Below are positions 10,549-20,520 of a DNA stretch of 64,000 nt, piece after piece. Source of the DNA: Larix kaempferi (taxonomy: Eukaryota > Streptophyta > Pinopsida > Pinales > Pinaceae). The DNA lies in contig BSBM01000307.1 of assembly GCA_027924585.1 (NCBI GenBank), positions 15,733,501 to 15,797,500 on the forward strand, read 5' to 3'. The notes under the pieces are model-generated. The model was not told where the DNA came from, searched no databases, and saw only the letters and a program-made list of their open reading frames with translations. A program made the translations under genes and the position numbers. How positions within the stretch are numbered: the stretch's first letter is position 1; each line of letters begins with the position of its first letter.

Positions 10549-11553
10549 TTACAGGTCCGAGATGCTTTGTCCATTTTCAGCTCTCATGCTACTGATTTTT
10601 GCTTCCACATCCGTTACACTTCTATGAACATTAGTAATTTTATAATCCAAATTGACAGAACTAGGAAATGCCTTATCAACGGTTTCAGCCAGACTGGAGA
10701 CCTTCCCATTTATATGACTGCTGCAATTTCTGACCTTTGAATGCGCGGCTTGAGCAAGAGAATAGAGGCGAGTCATGGCCCTCTTGATTTCAAAGTTCTC
10801 ATTACGGAGCAAACGTATTTGATCATCCATGCCCTTCATGTAATTTTTAACCTTAACCGAGATGAAATGACTATCGAACACCTGCAAAGAGCCGTTGCTT
10901 CCACCAGCTTCCCTCGCTAATGGAAAGAGCGGATTCTTTTCCATTCCCAAAAAATCAGACTTACAAGGTTCATGGAGATCAAGGAAATCACTTACCGGGG
11001 AGCTTTCCTGAGTCATCACCTGACTGTCATCCTTCGCGGAGAGCACCTTCACAGTTTCCAAACTTTCATTTCCCCCTAAGTTTGATAAGGTCCTCCTACA
11101 ACGCAGACACTGAGACAAGGAAGGGGCCGGAGCGAAATCTGAAGGTTGCGCGGAGTCGTCCATCTCACGGCTTAAAGCTCCAGCTATGTTCTTTTGAAAA
11201 TGCCTTCGAACGAAACTCCAAAAAAATGAATTAATACAACCGCTCCAAGCATTAAAGCCACTTCTGACCTGGAAATCCACCACAATGAATTTATGCATGG
11301 AGACCATGTGTCTCATTCGTGTGGCTTGTCCCCTGTCATAGCTTGAGGCGCGAGAGAAGGTCCATAGTTGAAAATCGACCTTAGCTTTAGCCATTAGATT
11401 ACAACGAGTATAGGTCATAGTTGATACTTGAGTGAAGATGAAATTGTGAGCAATCCAGTCCAAGGAGATGAACCTCCTCTTATCCCATGGAGTTCTAGAA
11501 CCATCGTCACCTTTGATAAGATGTACAATGTTATGGTACCCAGTTTTTCTCAT
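10549..11553 (-). CDS. 334-codon ORF downstream of LINE RNase H, unknown function
   Basis: This is a long uninterrupted minus-strand frame in DNA that is otherwise full of stops. Its start overlaps the end of the RNase H frame by 23 bases in another register. The N-terminal half is basic and tryptophan-containing (VDFQLWTF around residue 58). A CLRCRRTLSNLGG stretch near residue 150 has two cysteines only. The C-terminal third (about residues 235-334) is rich in heptad-like spacing (RLLRNENFEIKRAMTRLYSL, then KVSSLAETVDKAF), suggesting a coiled coil. I recognise no family. It may be a LINE accessory protein, or an ORF surviving by chance. Confidence 0.4.
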   Translation of the reverse strand: MRKTGYHNIVHLIKGDDGSRTPWDKRRFISLDWIAHNFIFTQVSTMTYTRCNLMAKAKVDFQLWTFSRASSYDRGQATRMRHMVSMHKFIVVDFQVRSGFNAWSGCINSFFWSFVRRHFQKNIAGALSREMDDSAQPSDFAPAPSLSQCLRCRRTLSNLGGNESLETVKVLSAKDDSQVMTQESSPVSDFLDLHEPCKSDFLGMEKNPLFPLAREAGGSNGSLQVFDSHFISVKVKNYMKGMDDQIRLLRNENFEIKRAMTRLYSLAQAAHSKVRNCSSHINGKVSSLAETVDKAFPSSVNLDYKITNVHRSVTDVEAKISSMRAENGQSISDL

Positions 11554-12060
11554 AGGCCTTTTGATCGCGAACTAAGACGCCATAGTCAAGACCAACTCCT
11601 TTATTAGCCATTGTGTCCACTTGTTGGTTATTTTCTCTCAACACGTGGAGGAAGTTGATAGCTTTGTATTCATTTACAATGCATTTTAGGAGATGATGCA
11701 TCTTGGTAGCTAGGTTCTTACGATTCTTCGACAGATTCCTCGCTTCCCTTATGACCATAATCGAGTCACCAAAGACCACCAATTCCTCAATGTCGATATT
11801 CCTTGCTAGCTCCATACCTTTGATTAATGCTATCCATTCTGCACCATTATTTGTATTCCTGCCAATTCCCCAAGTGTACTCTTTCAACTTGTTTCCCTCA
11901 GAGTCGAAGAAGACTCCACCCGCACCTTCCATCCGAGGGTTTCCTTTCGAGGCTCCGTCAAAGAACAGAGAACTGCAACCGATTTTCTTCCACCAAATTT
12001 GGAAATCTTCAGAGCTAATTCTTAGTTTCCAATTTTGTGATATGGGTCTTTTGGAGGGCT
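11531..12060 (-). pseudogene. LINE RNase H domain (catalytic residues intact)
   Basis: The frame reads KKIGCSSLFFDGASKGNP, then AGGVFFDSEGNKLKEY, NNGAEWIALIKGMELA, ELVVFGDSIMVIREA and ENNQQVDTMANKGV, ending in KNWVP. These are the four RNase H blocks with catalytic Asp (FDGAS), Glu (AEWIAL), Asp (FGDS) and Asp (QQVDTMAN) all present. The type is that found at the C-terminus of plant LINE ORF2 and in related Rvt_3 proteins. In an intact element it would degrade the RNA strand of the RNA-DNA hybrid. There is no RT upstream because the copy is truncated near 12202, so the domain is an orphan. The first ATG (11930) lies inside the domain, so it is not a normal start. Confidence 0.85.
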
Positions 12061-12216
12061 AGATCTAGGAGAGAGAGGAAGGGGGGACCAGAAAATCGAA
12101 AGCCCAAACTCTTTCCTTTGTTTCCAAGGGCTCCTTGTTAATGCTAAGCATTCCCCTCGTGGATAAAGCCTCCGTCCAAAATGCCTTTGCAAAGGCTAGA
12201 ACAAGGCAAAGTTCCA

Positions 12217-13740
12217 AAAATTGATCAAAGAAAAGGACTTGCAAAAGAGACCAAAAATGCCATATTCACGAATGGATGCTCTTTAGTTCTTCAATAAGGG
12301 GAGATTGATGCATGAGCATTGTCATAAAATATAATGAAGAAATTTGAGAAGTCTTATTGGTGATTAAAGGTTGAACAAATATCGAGCACATAAGAGAGAA
12401 TCCCAAGGAAAACTCTCATGAACATTACTGGAAGTCAAAATAGAGAACAATAATACCTAAGAAATATTTTGATAAAATCCTTCATGAGCTACGTGGTTTC
12501 AGTAGAAGGTGTTAAGGGGCACAACCCATATAAAAAATGTTAAGGGTTAGGAATTCAAGGAATATTATAAAAAGGGTCATGAGAGAATGGGAAAGGTTTG
12601 AGACATGTGAGGTTGTAATTAATATGATGATAGATATACAAAGAGAATTAAAAAGTCACAACTTGCAAAATATCAAGATAAAATGGATTTTAAAGGTAAG
12701 GACTCCAAGGAGAACGTTGAGAAAATAAATGAAGTAGATGGCGAATTATAGGAAAATGACACTCTCATATTAGAGGTTAGGGTCAAAGATAATCAATGAT
12801 AGGGAATTTCAAAATGTTAATGGTAGAAGAGTTTTGAAGAAAAAATTGGTGAGTGAGAGACATCAATGTGAATTCTTGGAGGTTATGGTTATGAGGGAGA
12901 TAATATAAATAAATGAAAGTTTAAAAAGAGAACCTAGAAATGACATATGAGGAAGGAGATGAAATATATCTTAAGTATGGTTATGATCCAACCATGAGAT
13001 ATATCCCCCCTTAGTAGGGGAGGTCATGGGATCAACTCGCTTGATCCACTCAAGATTATCCTTTATAATCAAAGTCAATGGTTTACCACTGTTACCATCT
13101 ATCGACAATGGTGAAGTTTCTGGGGGTTCTCCTACATGGTTATATGGTAAAAAAATAACCATTACAATAGTTAATTTCAAGCATGATATAAGTCAAGGGA
13201 GATTCAATGGAGAGGGGTTTGACCCCTAGAGTTTGAAAGTGGATAGGAGATAATAATAGAAGTAGGGAAAATAGTTCTTAGGCATAGATATATGATGTAA
13301 TGTACATATGCACATGAACAAATGGTTTGTTGGTATAATATGTGTAGTAAATATGCGCCCATATAGGTTCAGTTTTCATTGATGTCGATTAGTACATGAT
13401 AAAGTGGGGGGATTCCATTGCACATCTAAGGTCCCTACTTGAGGGTGCATGCATTGGGGTTGGAAAGGTACAAACAATCTCACTCTTTCTTGAGTGTGGA
13501 GGGGGGGATGAGAATGTTTCCAACATTCTAAGCAAATGAGTTGATGGTTTGTTGGTAAAGTAGGTGGAGTAACTTCATGAACACTTCCATTCAATTCTCA
13601 TTAAGGTGGGATGCTATGAGATAGAGTTGGAATATTACCTTCCAAATATAATAACATTACTCATAGGTGGATGAATTGGGGTTGTCAAGGTAGCAATAAT
13701 CTCACTCTTTCATAAATGTGTAGGCCCGGAATGAATATGG
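12217..13740. other. No gene recognised
   Basis: AT-rich flank. Frames at 12537-12728 (+), 13026-13229 (+) and 13376-13594 (-) are short and show no recognisable domain. Confidence 0.5.
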
Positions 13741-13749
13741 TTGAAAAAA

Positions 13750-13985
13750 ATCTTGTATGTCCTCAAGGGTTAGCTCAACTGGTTTAAGTACCATGATGTC
13801 CTATAACTGACCTGGGTTCAACTCTTCTAATAAGGGTCAACAAGTTTAGTGATAGGTGGTGAGGATGAAATTTCACAGCTAGGCCCTGAAGGGTAAGGTG
13901 TAAGAATCTATGTGAATGGGTTTACTACATATGCCATCTACAAATGTGGGGAACCATCCTTGGGTTTCCCTAAGAGATTTTTTCC
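13750..13985 (+). mobile_element. tRNA-derived SINE
   Basis: The head contains a Pol III A box, TAGCTCAACTGG (about 13771-13782, one mismatch to TRGCNNAGYNGG), and a B box, GGTTCAACTCT (about 13817-13827), at tRNA-like spacing. The body is non-tRNA and the 3' end finishes in a T run (GATTTTTTCC). A 9-bp direct repeat, TTGAAAAAA, flanks it at 13741-13749 and 13986-13994. Length is about 236 bp. It is too long and lacks acceptor stem pairing to be a real tRNA gene. Confidence 0.75.
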
Positions 13986-13994
13986 TTGAAAAAA

Positions 13995-14930
13995 TGATGA
14001 ACTATATATCTAAACTCCATTAATAAAATTAATATATATATCCACAAATTATTTCCATTGGTTGTCTATGTAAACATTTATATTGATTGCACTAATCCTT
14101 AATTATGGGGTGGAGAATCAATGAAGACAAAAGTATAGTGGAAAATCTTTATTGGAAGTACTTCCTAATTGGGACCAAGTTGGTTCTAGACTATGTCAAT
14201 GCATAAGTGCATCACCAATGTGTATCACATATGTATGAGGATTCAATGCACAACTTAGCTACATGGATTACATGCATTGGATGTAGGTGCATAGGTTAAT
14301 AGCATTAGTTAGGTTAGGTGATTTAGGTATGTGTATGGGTGTGTGTGTGTGTGTAGACACATAGGATAAGTGTGTCATTTATATGCATGAGTTTTATACG
14401 TATGTTAGGTGCATCACTTGTGTGCGTGAGTTTGGTGTATGGGTTACATACCTGGGTTAAGTATCTATAGGATTATGTGAATTAAGCATGTGGGTTAGGT
14501 GAGTGCAGTGTTAAGTTATCCTCTTTCATGAGTGTGTTAACCCATCCTACCACATCAATCCCTTATCTTACAAGTAAAATGATCCCAAATCTGTGTGATT
14601 GTCAATATCCTAAGGGATTGATCTATACAACTTGTTATCATCAACATTGAACGAATACAAGACTAACTTATCCTTCAAAGTCCTTCCTTATGTGCATATT
14701 TAATAATATATATATATTTCTAAATATTATTCCTCGTTGCTATTTGTTTTCAATATGCACTATTCATGTGTAAATTATTGCTTCTTGTATATATCAGTTT
14801 TGAGCCTTATGCCATAAGAATATAGATTGTTGAACCACAAACTTACTTGAAATGAAAAGGAAAGGATAGAGTGGGACAAGGAAGAGGTTGTTTGTTTATA
14901 ATTTAGTATGACCTAAAATATGAGTAACCC
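13995..14930. other. No gene; GT-rich low complexity
   Basis: Contains a (GT)n stretch at 14339-14353 and loosely repeated GGTTAGGTG/GTGCAT motifs around 14280-14520. No coding sequence seen. Confidence 0.5.
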
Positions 14931-14934
14931 ATAT

Positions 14935-15245
14935 CCTACTCATGTCTAACCCCTTAACAAACATTAACCAACATATCCCTAACCCTTATTTGGATTCTAA
15001 TTCACGACACCCTCACTCATGACCTACTAATATTGTCTTACCTTGTACCCTAATGGGCCACTAGCCCCTTAAATCCTTAGCCCCTAACCGCTAACCCTTA
15101 ATCACTGACCCCTTAACAACTAACCTATTCACACTCCTAAACCCTATCCTGCTAACCCCTAATTAAATAACTAGTAACCCCATAGCCCTTAGCCCATTAC
15201 TCCATAACTATTCACTAACTCAGTTAACCCTAACCCACTACCCAC
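14935..15245. repeat. C-rich CCCTAA-like low-complexity tract
   Basis: About 300 bp of irregular CCCTTAAC, CCCTAACC and CCCCTAAC words. One exact telomere-type junction CTAAACCCT is present (about 15138). The words are not in register, so this is at most a decayed interstitial telomere-like tract. Confidence 0.45.
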
Positions 15246-15629
15246 ATCAAGAGAGATTGTTTTGTTTATTTTTACATTAGTTTGAGTTTTACAACTCACT
15301 ATAGTGGTCGATAGTCATCATTGATGATGGAAAGCCTTTGGAAAAGACTCAGCAGCCCATAGTCATTTGGCCTTCATCCATTAAAAAATATTAGTATTAT
15401 ATAACATATACTTTTGTTTGCACAAAGGCACTAGGTCCCCACGACTTAAGAATAGCTTTTGTTGAGTTGGAATTTCAAACAACCAATAGAATTTCAAAGA
15501 ATTAAGTCAACGATAATCGTTGAGGTGGACCTATAAAAGTCAAGGATGTGTATTTGTCATGCTTCTATTTGGAAACATTTAACCATATATTTCCATTACT
15601 ATTTATATTGTTTATAACATTTACTTCCA

Positions 15630-15634
15630 TTATA

Positions 15635-15668
<34 letters not shown>

Positions 15669-15720
15669 AGATTATATTATATAATATATTATATATTATA
15701 TAGCTAATATATTATAAGTA
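15630..15720. repeat. (TTA)n and (TA)n microsatellite
   Basis: A TTA array of about eleven units (15637-15669) runs into an AT/TATA tract that reads as a near palindrome around TATATAGCTAATATA. Confidence 0.85.
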
Positions 15721-16300
15721 TTAAAATAAGAGATTACCAAGCCCAATATGCATCCTAAATAAGAAAAAAGAACTTTTAAAAGTGTTTTCTAATAGAGTTG
15801 AAGTTACCAAGTCCAGAGGAGTTTATCTACGCTTGGTTGCTCTGTGTATATTTCTTCAAATTGGATCTTCCAAATGACCAAGAGCTAATTTGAATTGATT
15901 TTGTAATAAATATGCTACATAATGAATATGTTGATTTATGAGGTGATCTATTTTCGCTATAACTTTTGATCCTGAACTCTGATTTGGGCATTCTTTATAC
16001 CGCTAGAAATATGTTGAAAACATCTACAAGTTTTCTTTTATATTTTTTTCCAGATTCCATACAATTTTTTCAGTGCGTGTATCTTTCTATAATAAATAAT
16101 ATTTTGGCAAACAAACAAAAAAAATTGCCAACATCAGTTTTGGGCATATCTTGTACCATTGGAAAGGTCTCGCTTGGATATACAACTTTACTACTATAAG
16201 TTTTCTAAGATTACTTGCCATTTATTTCAGATTTAGAAAAGAAAAATATGGGAATCTTTTGACAAATATGATACATGGTAGAATAGGTAAAATGTCATTT
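15721..16300. other. No gene recognised
   Basis: AT-rich sequence with two short plus-strand frames (15966-16199 and 16151-16357) that are low-complexity and unrecognised. Confidence 0.5.
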
Positions 16301-16309
16301 AAAAGTGGC

Positions 16310-16440
16310 CAGGCCATTATATTATTATTATTATATTTATCTATTATTATTATATAGTTAAAGAATTCATCATTATATTATTATTATATAGTTAAAGAAT
16401 TCATCATTATATTATTATTATTATAGATTAATAATATATT
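16310..16440. repeat. ATT-rich tandem repeat with 42-bp unit
   Basis: ATATAGTTAAAGAATTCATC is repeated twice among (TTA)n runs (16354-16375 and 16387-16408). Confidence 0.7.
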
Positions 16441-17381
16441 ATTTATTGTGTGTGCACAAGAATTATTATCCTTAACTCTCACTTTGTAATTCTAAATTAA
16501 GTTGATAGTTACATATGATGTTGAATATTTTGTGGTTGATTCAAGGATGGGCGAGGTTTGATAGGAAATCACAAGAGTAGAGGGAACCTCACAAGTCAAC
16601 AATTTGCATAACCCATTGATGTTAGGGTGGGTTAAGGAAGGTATGACAACATTCTACCACGGGTATTTTAATGGTGTACAAAATAACAATGAAGCTTGAT
16701 GAAGTTGATTATTCATTAAATAAAAATGAGGTTTAGCACATATAGGTCGTTCAACTAGGGAAGCTGATGTACTATGGATACATTGATGGGTATTCAAATC
16801 TAAGGAAAATTATGAAAGTTGATGTCTGAGATTGCACTCGTTTGGATTTTTTTAATGATACCACGGGTGCTTTGGACAAGTGTAGATATATTATTTATTG
16901 TATAGATTAATAATATATTATTTATTGTGTGTGCACAAGAATTATTATCCTTAACTCTCACTTTGTAATTCTAAATTAAGTTGATAGTTACATATGATGT
17001 TGAATATTTTGTGGTTGATTCAAGGATGGGTGGGGTTTGATAGGAAATCACGAGAGTAGAGGGACTTCAACCAAGTTTCAATGGGAACCTCACAAGTCAA
17101 CAATTTGCATAACCCATTGATGTTAGGGCGGGTTAAGGAAGGTATGACAACATTCTACCACGGGTATTTTAATGGTGTACAAAATAACAATGAAGCTTGA
17201 TGAAGTTGATTATTCATTAAATACAAATGAGGATTAGCACATATAGGTTGTTCAACTAGGGAAGTTGATGTACTATGGATACATTGATGGGTATTCAAAT
17301 ATAGGGAAAATTGTGAAAGTTGATGTCCGAGATTGCACTCGGTTGGATTTTTTTAATGATACCACCAGTGCTTTGGACAAG
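16422..17381 (+). repeat. 479-bp tandem duplication
   Basis: The segment beginning TATAGATTAATAATATATTA occurs at 16422-16881 and again at 16901-17381, offset by 479 bp. The second copy has an extra 22 bases (about 17064-17085) lying between two GGGA words, so copy 1 probably lost them by slippage. Both lie at the 5' side of the LINE ORF1 region and seem to be part of its leader or N-terminal coding DNA. Confidence 0.85.
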
Positions 17382-17928
17382 TGTGACCATATACTAGTTG
17401 GATCAAGAGTCAAATTGTTAGTGACTATAGGTGAGACAATGTATGCTAAAACCATTGTGGAAGGAAGCAAGGGTTTCGTTAATGCATAATCGCAAATTTT
17501 AAGCCTGGAAAATGAGGTTGGTCACCACAAAGTCATTCCCTATATTCTGTCTAAAGGGTTCGAACATGCATTAGAGGTAGGATTCCATAGTAATGTTTGA
17601 ATGCTATACTTAGTCCTTTTGCATGAGGTTTTCAACTTCAAGGTGAGAATGCATATCCTTATGGGTTGCGTTCAATATTAGGTTTTTTAGATCCATTAGG
17701 GGATTTATCTGGGCTGGAAAATAGTCATGGGAAAAAGATGCTGGACGCATTGAGCTGGTAGAAGGTATGTATGGTGGTGTGGGTGTCAAAGCCAATGTGG
17801 GGGAATCCAAAGGTGATAGGTTAGAGAAAGAGAAAAAGAAGGATGGGAATGGAAGCATAAGGGGTAAGGAGAAGTAGAAAATGAAGAAATTTATTAAATT
17901 AAAAGAGAATCATGTGAAGTTGGTGTTA
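16900..17928 (+). mobile_element. 5' part of degenerate LINE (upstream of the LTR insertion)
   Basis: This segment precedes the LTR element R3 and becomes continuous with LINE ORF1 after R3 is removed. The frame 17265-17489 reads MMYYGYIDGYSNIGKIVKVD and resembles plant LINE ORF1 blocks with the IGKxxKVD pattern, but the match is weak. Many stops are present. Confidence 0.45.
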
Positions 17929-17933
17929 GGAGA

Positions 17934-19038
17934 TGTAATATCCTAATTTTGACCCCATTGCATTAAAAATGTAAATGATGTAAATATGCTAGTGTGAATT
18001 CCTAGTGTGGAGCTCAAGGCCAAGGCTTGACTAGTGAATGGATAGGCATGTATGATGTTATATTTTATTTGGACTGTTTAGTTGGATTTTATGCCGATTT
18101 AGAATATATGTAAATATTTTGTGCATAAATAATAAAATGGTCCAACAATGGCTGTGGAAAGAGCACCAAAGGGGCTATGATTCCACCAGAGGGGAAGAGG
18201 AAGGGGGCCTATGGGAAACCAAATCCTATGATGCCATGTGTCAACCTTAGAAATCACCCAAAATTCTGTCATGTGATGAGAATAAACCAAATATCTCATT
18301 TTTTGAACATTTTTTCGATCATTAATGCATGTGTGTGGTTGGTGGGAAAAGTCACCTCATGTAGTTATTGAAGCATGGGACTGACTGCAATTTTGTGACA
18401 GTTATGTCAGTTGTCAACAATCCTATTTCTTCTATGGTCAGAAGCCATGTCAGTTTTATTTTCACCCTTACCTCATACCCTTAGAGTCAACACTCATTTG
18501 ATTATTATCCAATTTTCATTCTCTCATGCAAGCTGCTACACTACGTAGAGTCATGCCATCGTTGTTGATGTCCATTTACCAGACAGTGTATTAAACCCAG
18601 AAATTCGAATTAGAAGACAGAGTTGCATTTCTAGAAGGGAAGATAGAAACATGTAGGTGTTTCCTTCACCCTGGTGGACTCATAGCCCAACTTGGGGGTG
18701 GCCTCCCAACAGAAAGAGTATATGCTGGAAGGAGTGCCTATGGTTGGTGCAAAAGTGCTCTTACACAGCCAATTGCTTGGATTTGCGTTTCTTAAAGATA
18801 AGTACCCTCATGTATTTGAATCTGAATTGTTTTATTTGATGCATGTAATGTTTATGCTTGTATTTGCATATTAGATGTGTGTGGTTAGACTTTAATTCCG
18901 TTATGCATGTTTAATTACACTTCTGCACACATTACATTGGTTGAAAAATTGTATTATGAATTTGGGGTGAATTCTTAGAGCCCAGGTTTTTGCCAATGTT
19001 CCCTCCCGATGGTCGGATTGGGTGAGGGGGACGCTACA
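17934..19038 (+). repeat. R3 5' LTR
   Basis: 1105 bp, TGTAATATCC to GCTACA. It is matched by 20521-21624 throughout with scattered substitutions. Any short frames inside (for example 18177-18371) are shadows. Confidence 0.95.
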
Positions 19039-19041
19039 GAG

Positions 19042-19059
19042 TGGTATCAGAGCTTCTGG
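19042..19059 (+). promoter_or_regulatory. R3 primer binding site
   Basis: TGGTATCAGAGCTTCTGG, three bases (GAG) after the LTR; initiator-Met tRNA type. Confidence 0.85.
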
Positions 19060-20108
19060 TTGCAATGTCGGAGTTGTATGGGCCAAAAATCACGATCTGT
19101 GGGAAAAGGAATCAGAAATGGTTGTGGAGGGTTAAGTTCAGTTAAATGGCAGTTAATCGGCTTGGAGTAAGTTCGAAAACAACTTTGAAATTTTCCTCGT
19201 TATTGACAAATGAAAACCTTACATAAAATCGAAATTATGAAATTTGGGAAAATTTAGTTGGGCCCCACCCGTGCCAGGTGGCAGGGTGACGTGGAGGAGC
19301 CACGTGGGCAAGAGGTCCGACGTGGAGGAGCTGCGTGGGTAGAGGCTCCGACGTGGACCGACCACATCAGACCTAGGTGCGCAGGTAACCGTAAGGGAGG
19401 AAGCGTGAAGGCGGTTTCGCAGTGGTGGAAGGTGGTTTCCCTTACCGCCCTCCTGACTTGCGAAATCATATGGTGCCGACACGTGGAAGGTGGTTTAGGA
19501 TTTCACAATCACCCACCACTCCGTCCTAGCGCGCATGTTGGTGATGCGAAACGGATGTGGACCGTTGATCTGCTACCAATCAATCAACCATCGTTGATCT
19601 TGTCCCCTATTTAACCATGTCTCAACGGTTATTTCGGCAATTTGGGATGTGTTATATTCCTCGCTTTTTCCTCTTACGAAATTTACCTCCGCCGTTGATC
19701 TTGTCCTCCACTTCAATATGAACCGTTGATCTATAATGTTTTGAAGAACACACCAACAGCAAGGTAGGTGGCATCTGAAGGGTGTGAATCAGAGGAAAAG
19801 CAGTGTTTTTCGTAGCCGACTTTCAGGTGCCCGAAATCTAAAATTGCAGTTGAGCTTATGCGTTAGATTGCCCGAAATCGAATGATTTACAAAAAAAAAA
19901 GGCGGCAAGCCCCCTTAACCCACATCGTCCCCCGAAGACAATCATTGATGGTGAGAGAATTATGTGGCTGATAGAAATTGTCAATATGGATCGTCTCCAT
20001 AATGCATGGAAATTATTTTGTGTAGTGAGGCATTTCCATGTGTGAATCAATTGTGTCATTCAGAATTGTGGCAAATGTTTCCATGAGAAATGAAAGGAAT
20101 TATCATAG
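19060..20108 (+). other. R3 leader with ACGTG-motif cluster
   Basis: A non-coding leader. At 19260-19490 it is unusually GC-rich for the window and holds at least five ACGTG words (such as GACGTGGAGG, CCACGTGGGC and GACACGTGGA). At 19555-19740 the word CGTTGATCT is repeated four times. I see no gene. Confidence 0.6.
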
Positions 20109-20411
20109 TTGAATAAGGTGCAAGTTCATATAAGGGACCTTGAAAGGACTCCTTGTGGAGTTAGAATTGAATCAATCGCAGTGCTCATAAGTGCAAGGAA
20201 GTTAAGAAAGGAGCAAGTAAAGAAAAAACAACCACTGAAATGTTGGGAATGTGGAGGAAATCATTGCCTCCAGAACTGCCCAACAAAGGACAGCGAGAAG
20301 AATTGTAGCCATGAAATTTCCATACTTGTGGATCAACTAGAAGGTCAAATTCAGCAGGAGCAACTTGTTGACACCAAGGACTTGGTCCTGGAAGGTCAAA
20401 TTAAAAGATGA
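20109..20411 (+). pseudogene. R3 Gag C-terminal fragment with zinc knuckle
   Basis: A 100-codon frame contains CWECGGNHCLQNC (residues about 44-56), the CxxCx3Hx4C nucleic-acid-binding knuckle seen in many plant Ty3 Gag proteins, preceded by a lysine-rich stretch (RKEQVKKKQPLK). The capsid-like domain that should precede it is missing. The ATG is arbitrary because the real N-terminus is deleted. Confidence 0.75.
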
Positions 20412-20506
20412 AATGCAGGACATACTTGCCACATTTTGTGAATTTTTGGACGTGTAAAGTGTGTATGTATTCCTAAGTATTGGAACACTAAGGATAGTGT
20501 TATTCC

Positions 20507-20519
20507 AAGGGGGAGGGGA
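20507..20519 (+). promoter_or_regulatory. R3 polypurine tract
   Basis: AAGGGGGAGGGGA directly before the 3' LTR at 20521. Confidence 0.9.
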
Positions 20520-20520
20520 T

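Larger units (their letters stand above)
9003..12202 (-). mobile_element. 5'-truncated LINE with RNase H
   Basis: A non-LTR retrotransposon lies on the minus strand. Its poly(A) tail shows as T10 at 9009-9018, and it is bracketed by a 14-bp target duplication, AAGGCAAAGTTCCA, at 8989-9002 and 12203-12216. Joining the flanks restores a continuous sequence. The 5' part (endonuclease and RT) is missing, as is usual for truncated reverse transcription. From 5' to 3' it holds an RNase H domain, a 334-codon ORF, and about 1.5 kb of non-coding 3' sequence. That long 3' part could hide a later insertion, but I could not find its edges. Confidence 0.8.

Noticed and set aside
13765-13830. Possible tRNA gene
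   Set aside because: A and B boxes are there, but the acceptor and anticodon stems do not pair and the unit continues as a 236-bp repeat with TSD, so it is called a SINE.
17265-17489. Independent host gene of 74 codons
   Set aside because: It is the second copy of a duplicated LINE-associated segment with stops on both sides.
19219-19614. Frames of 71-118 codons on both strands
   Set aside because: GC-rich non-coding leader of R3 opens several frames; no domain and no conservation signal visible.
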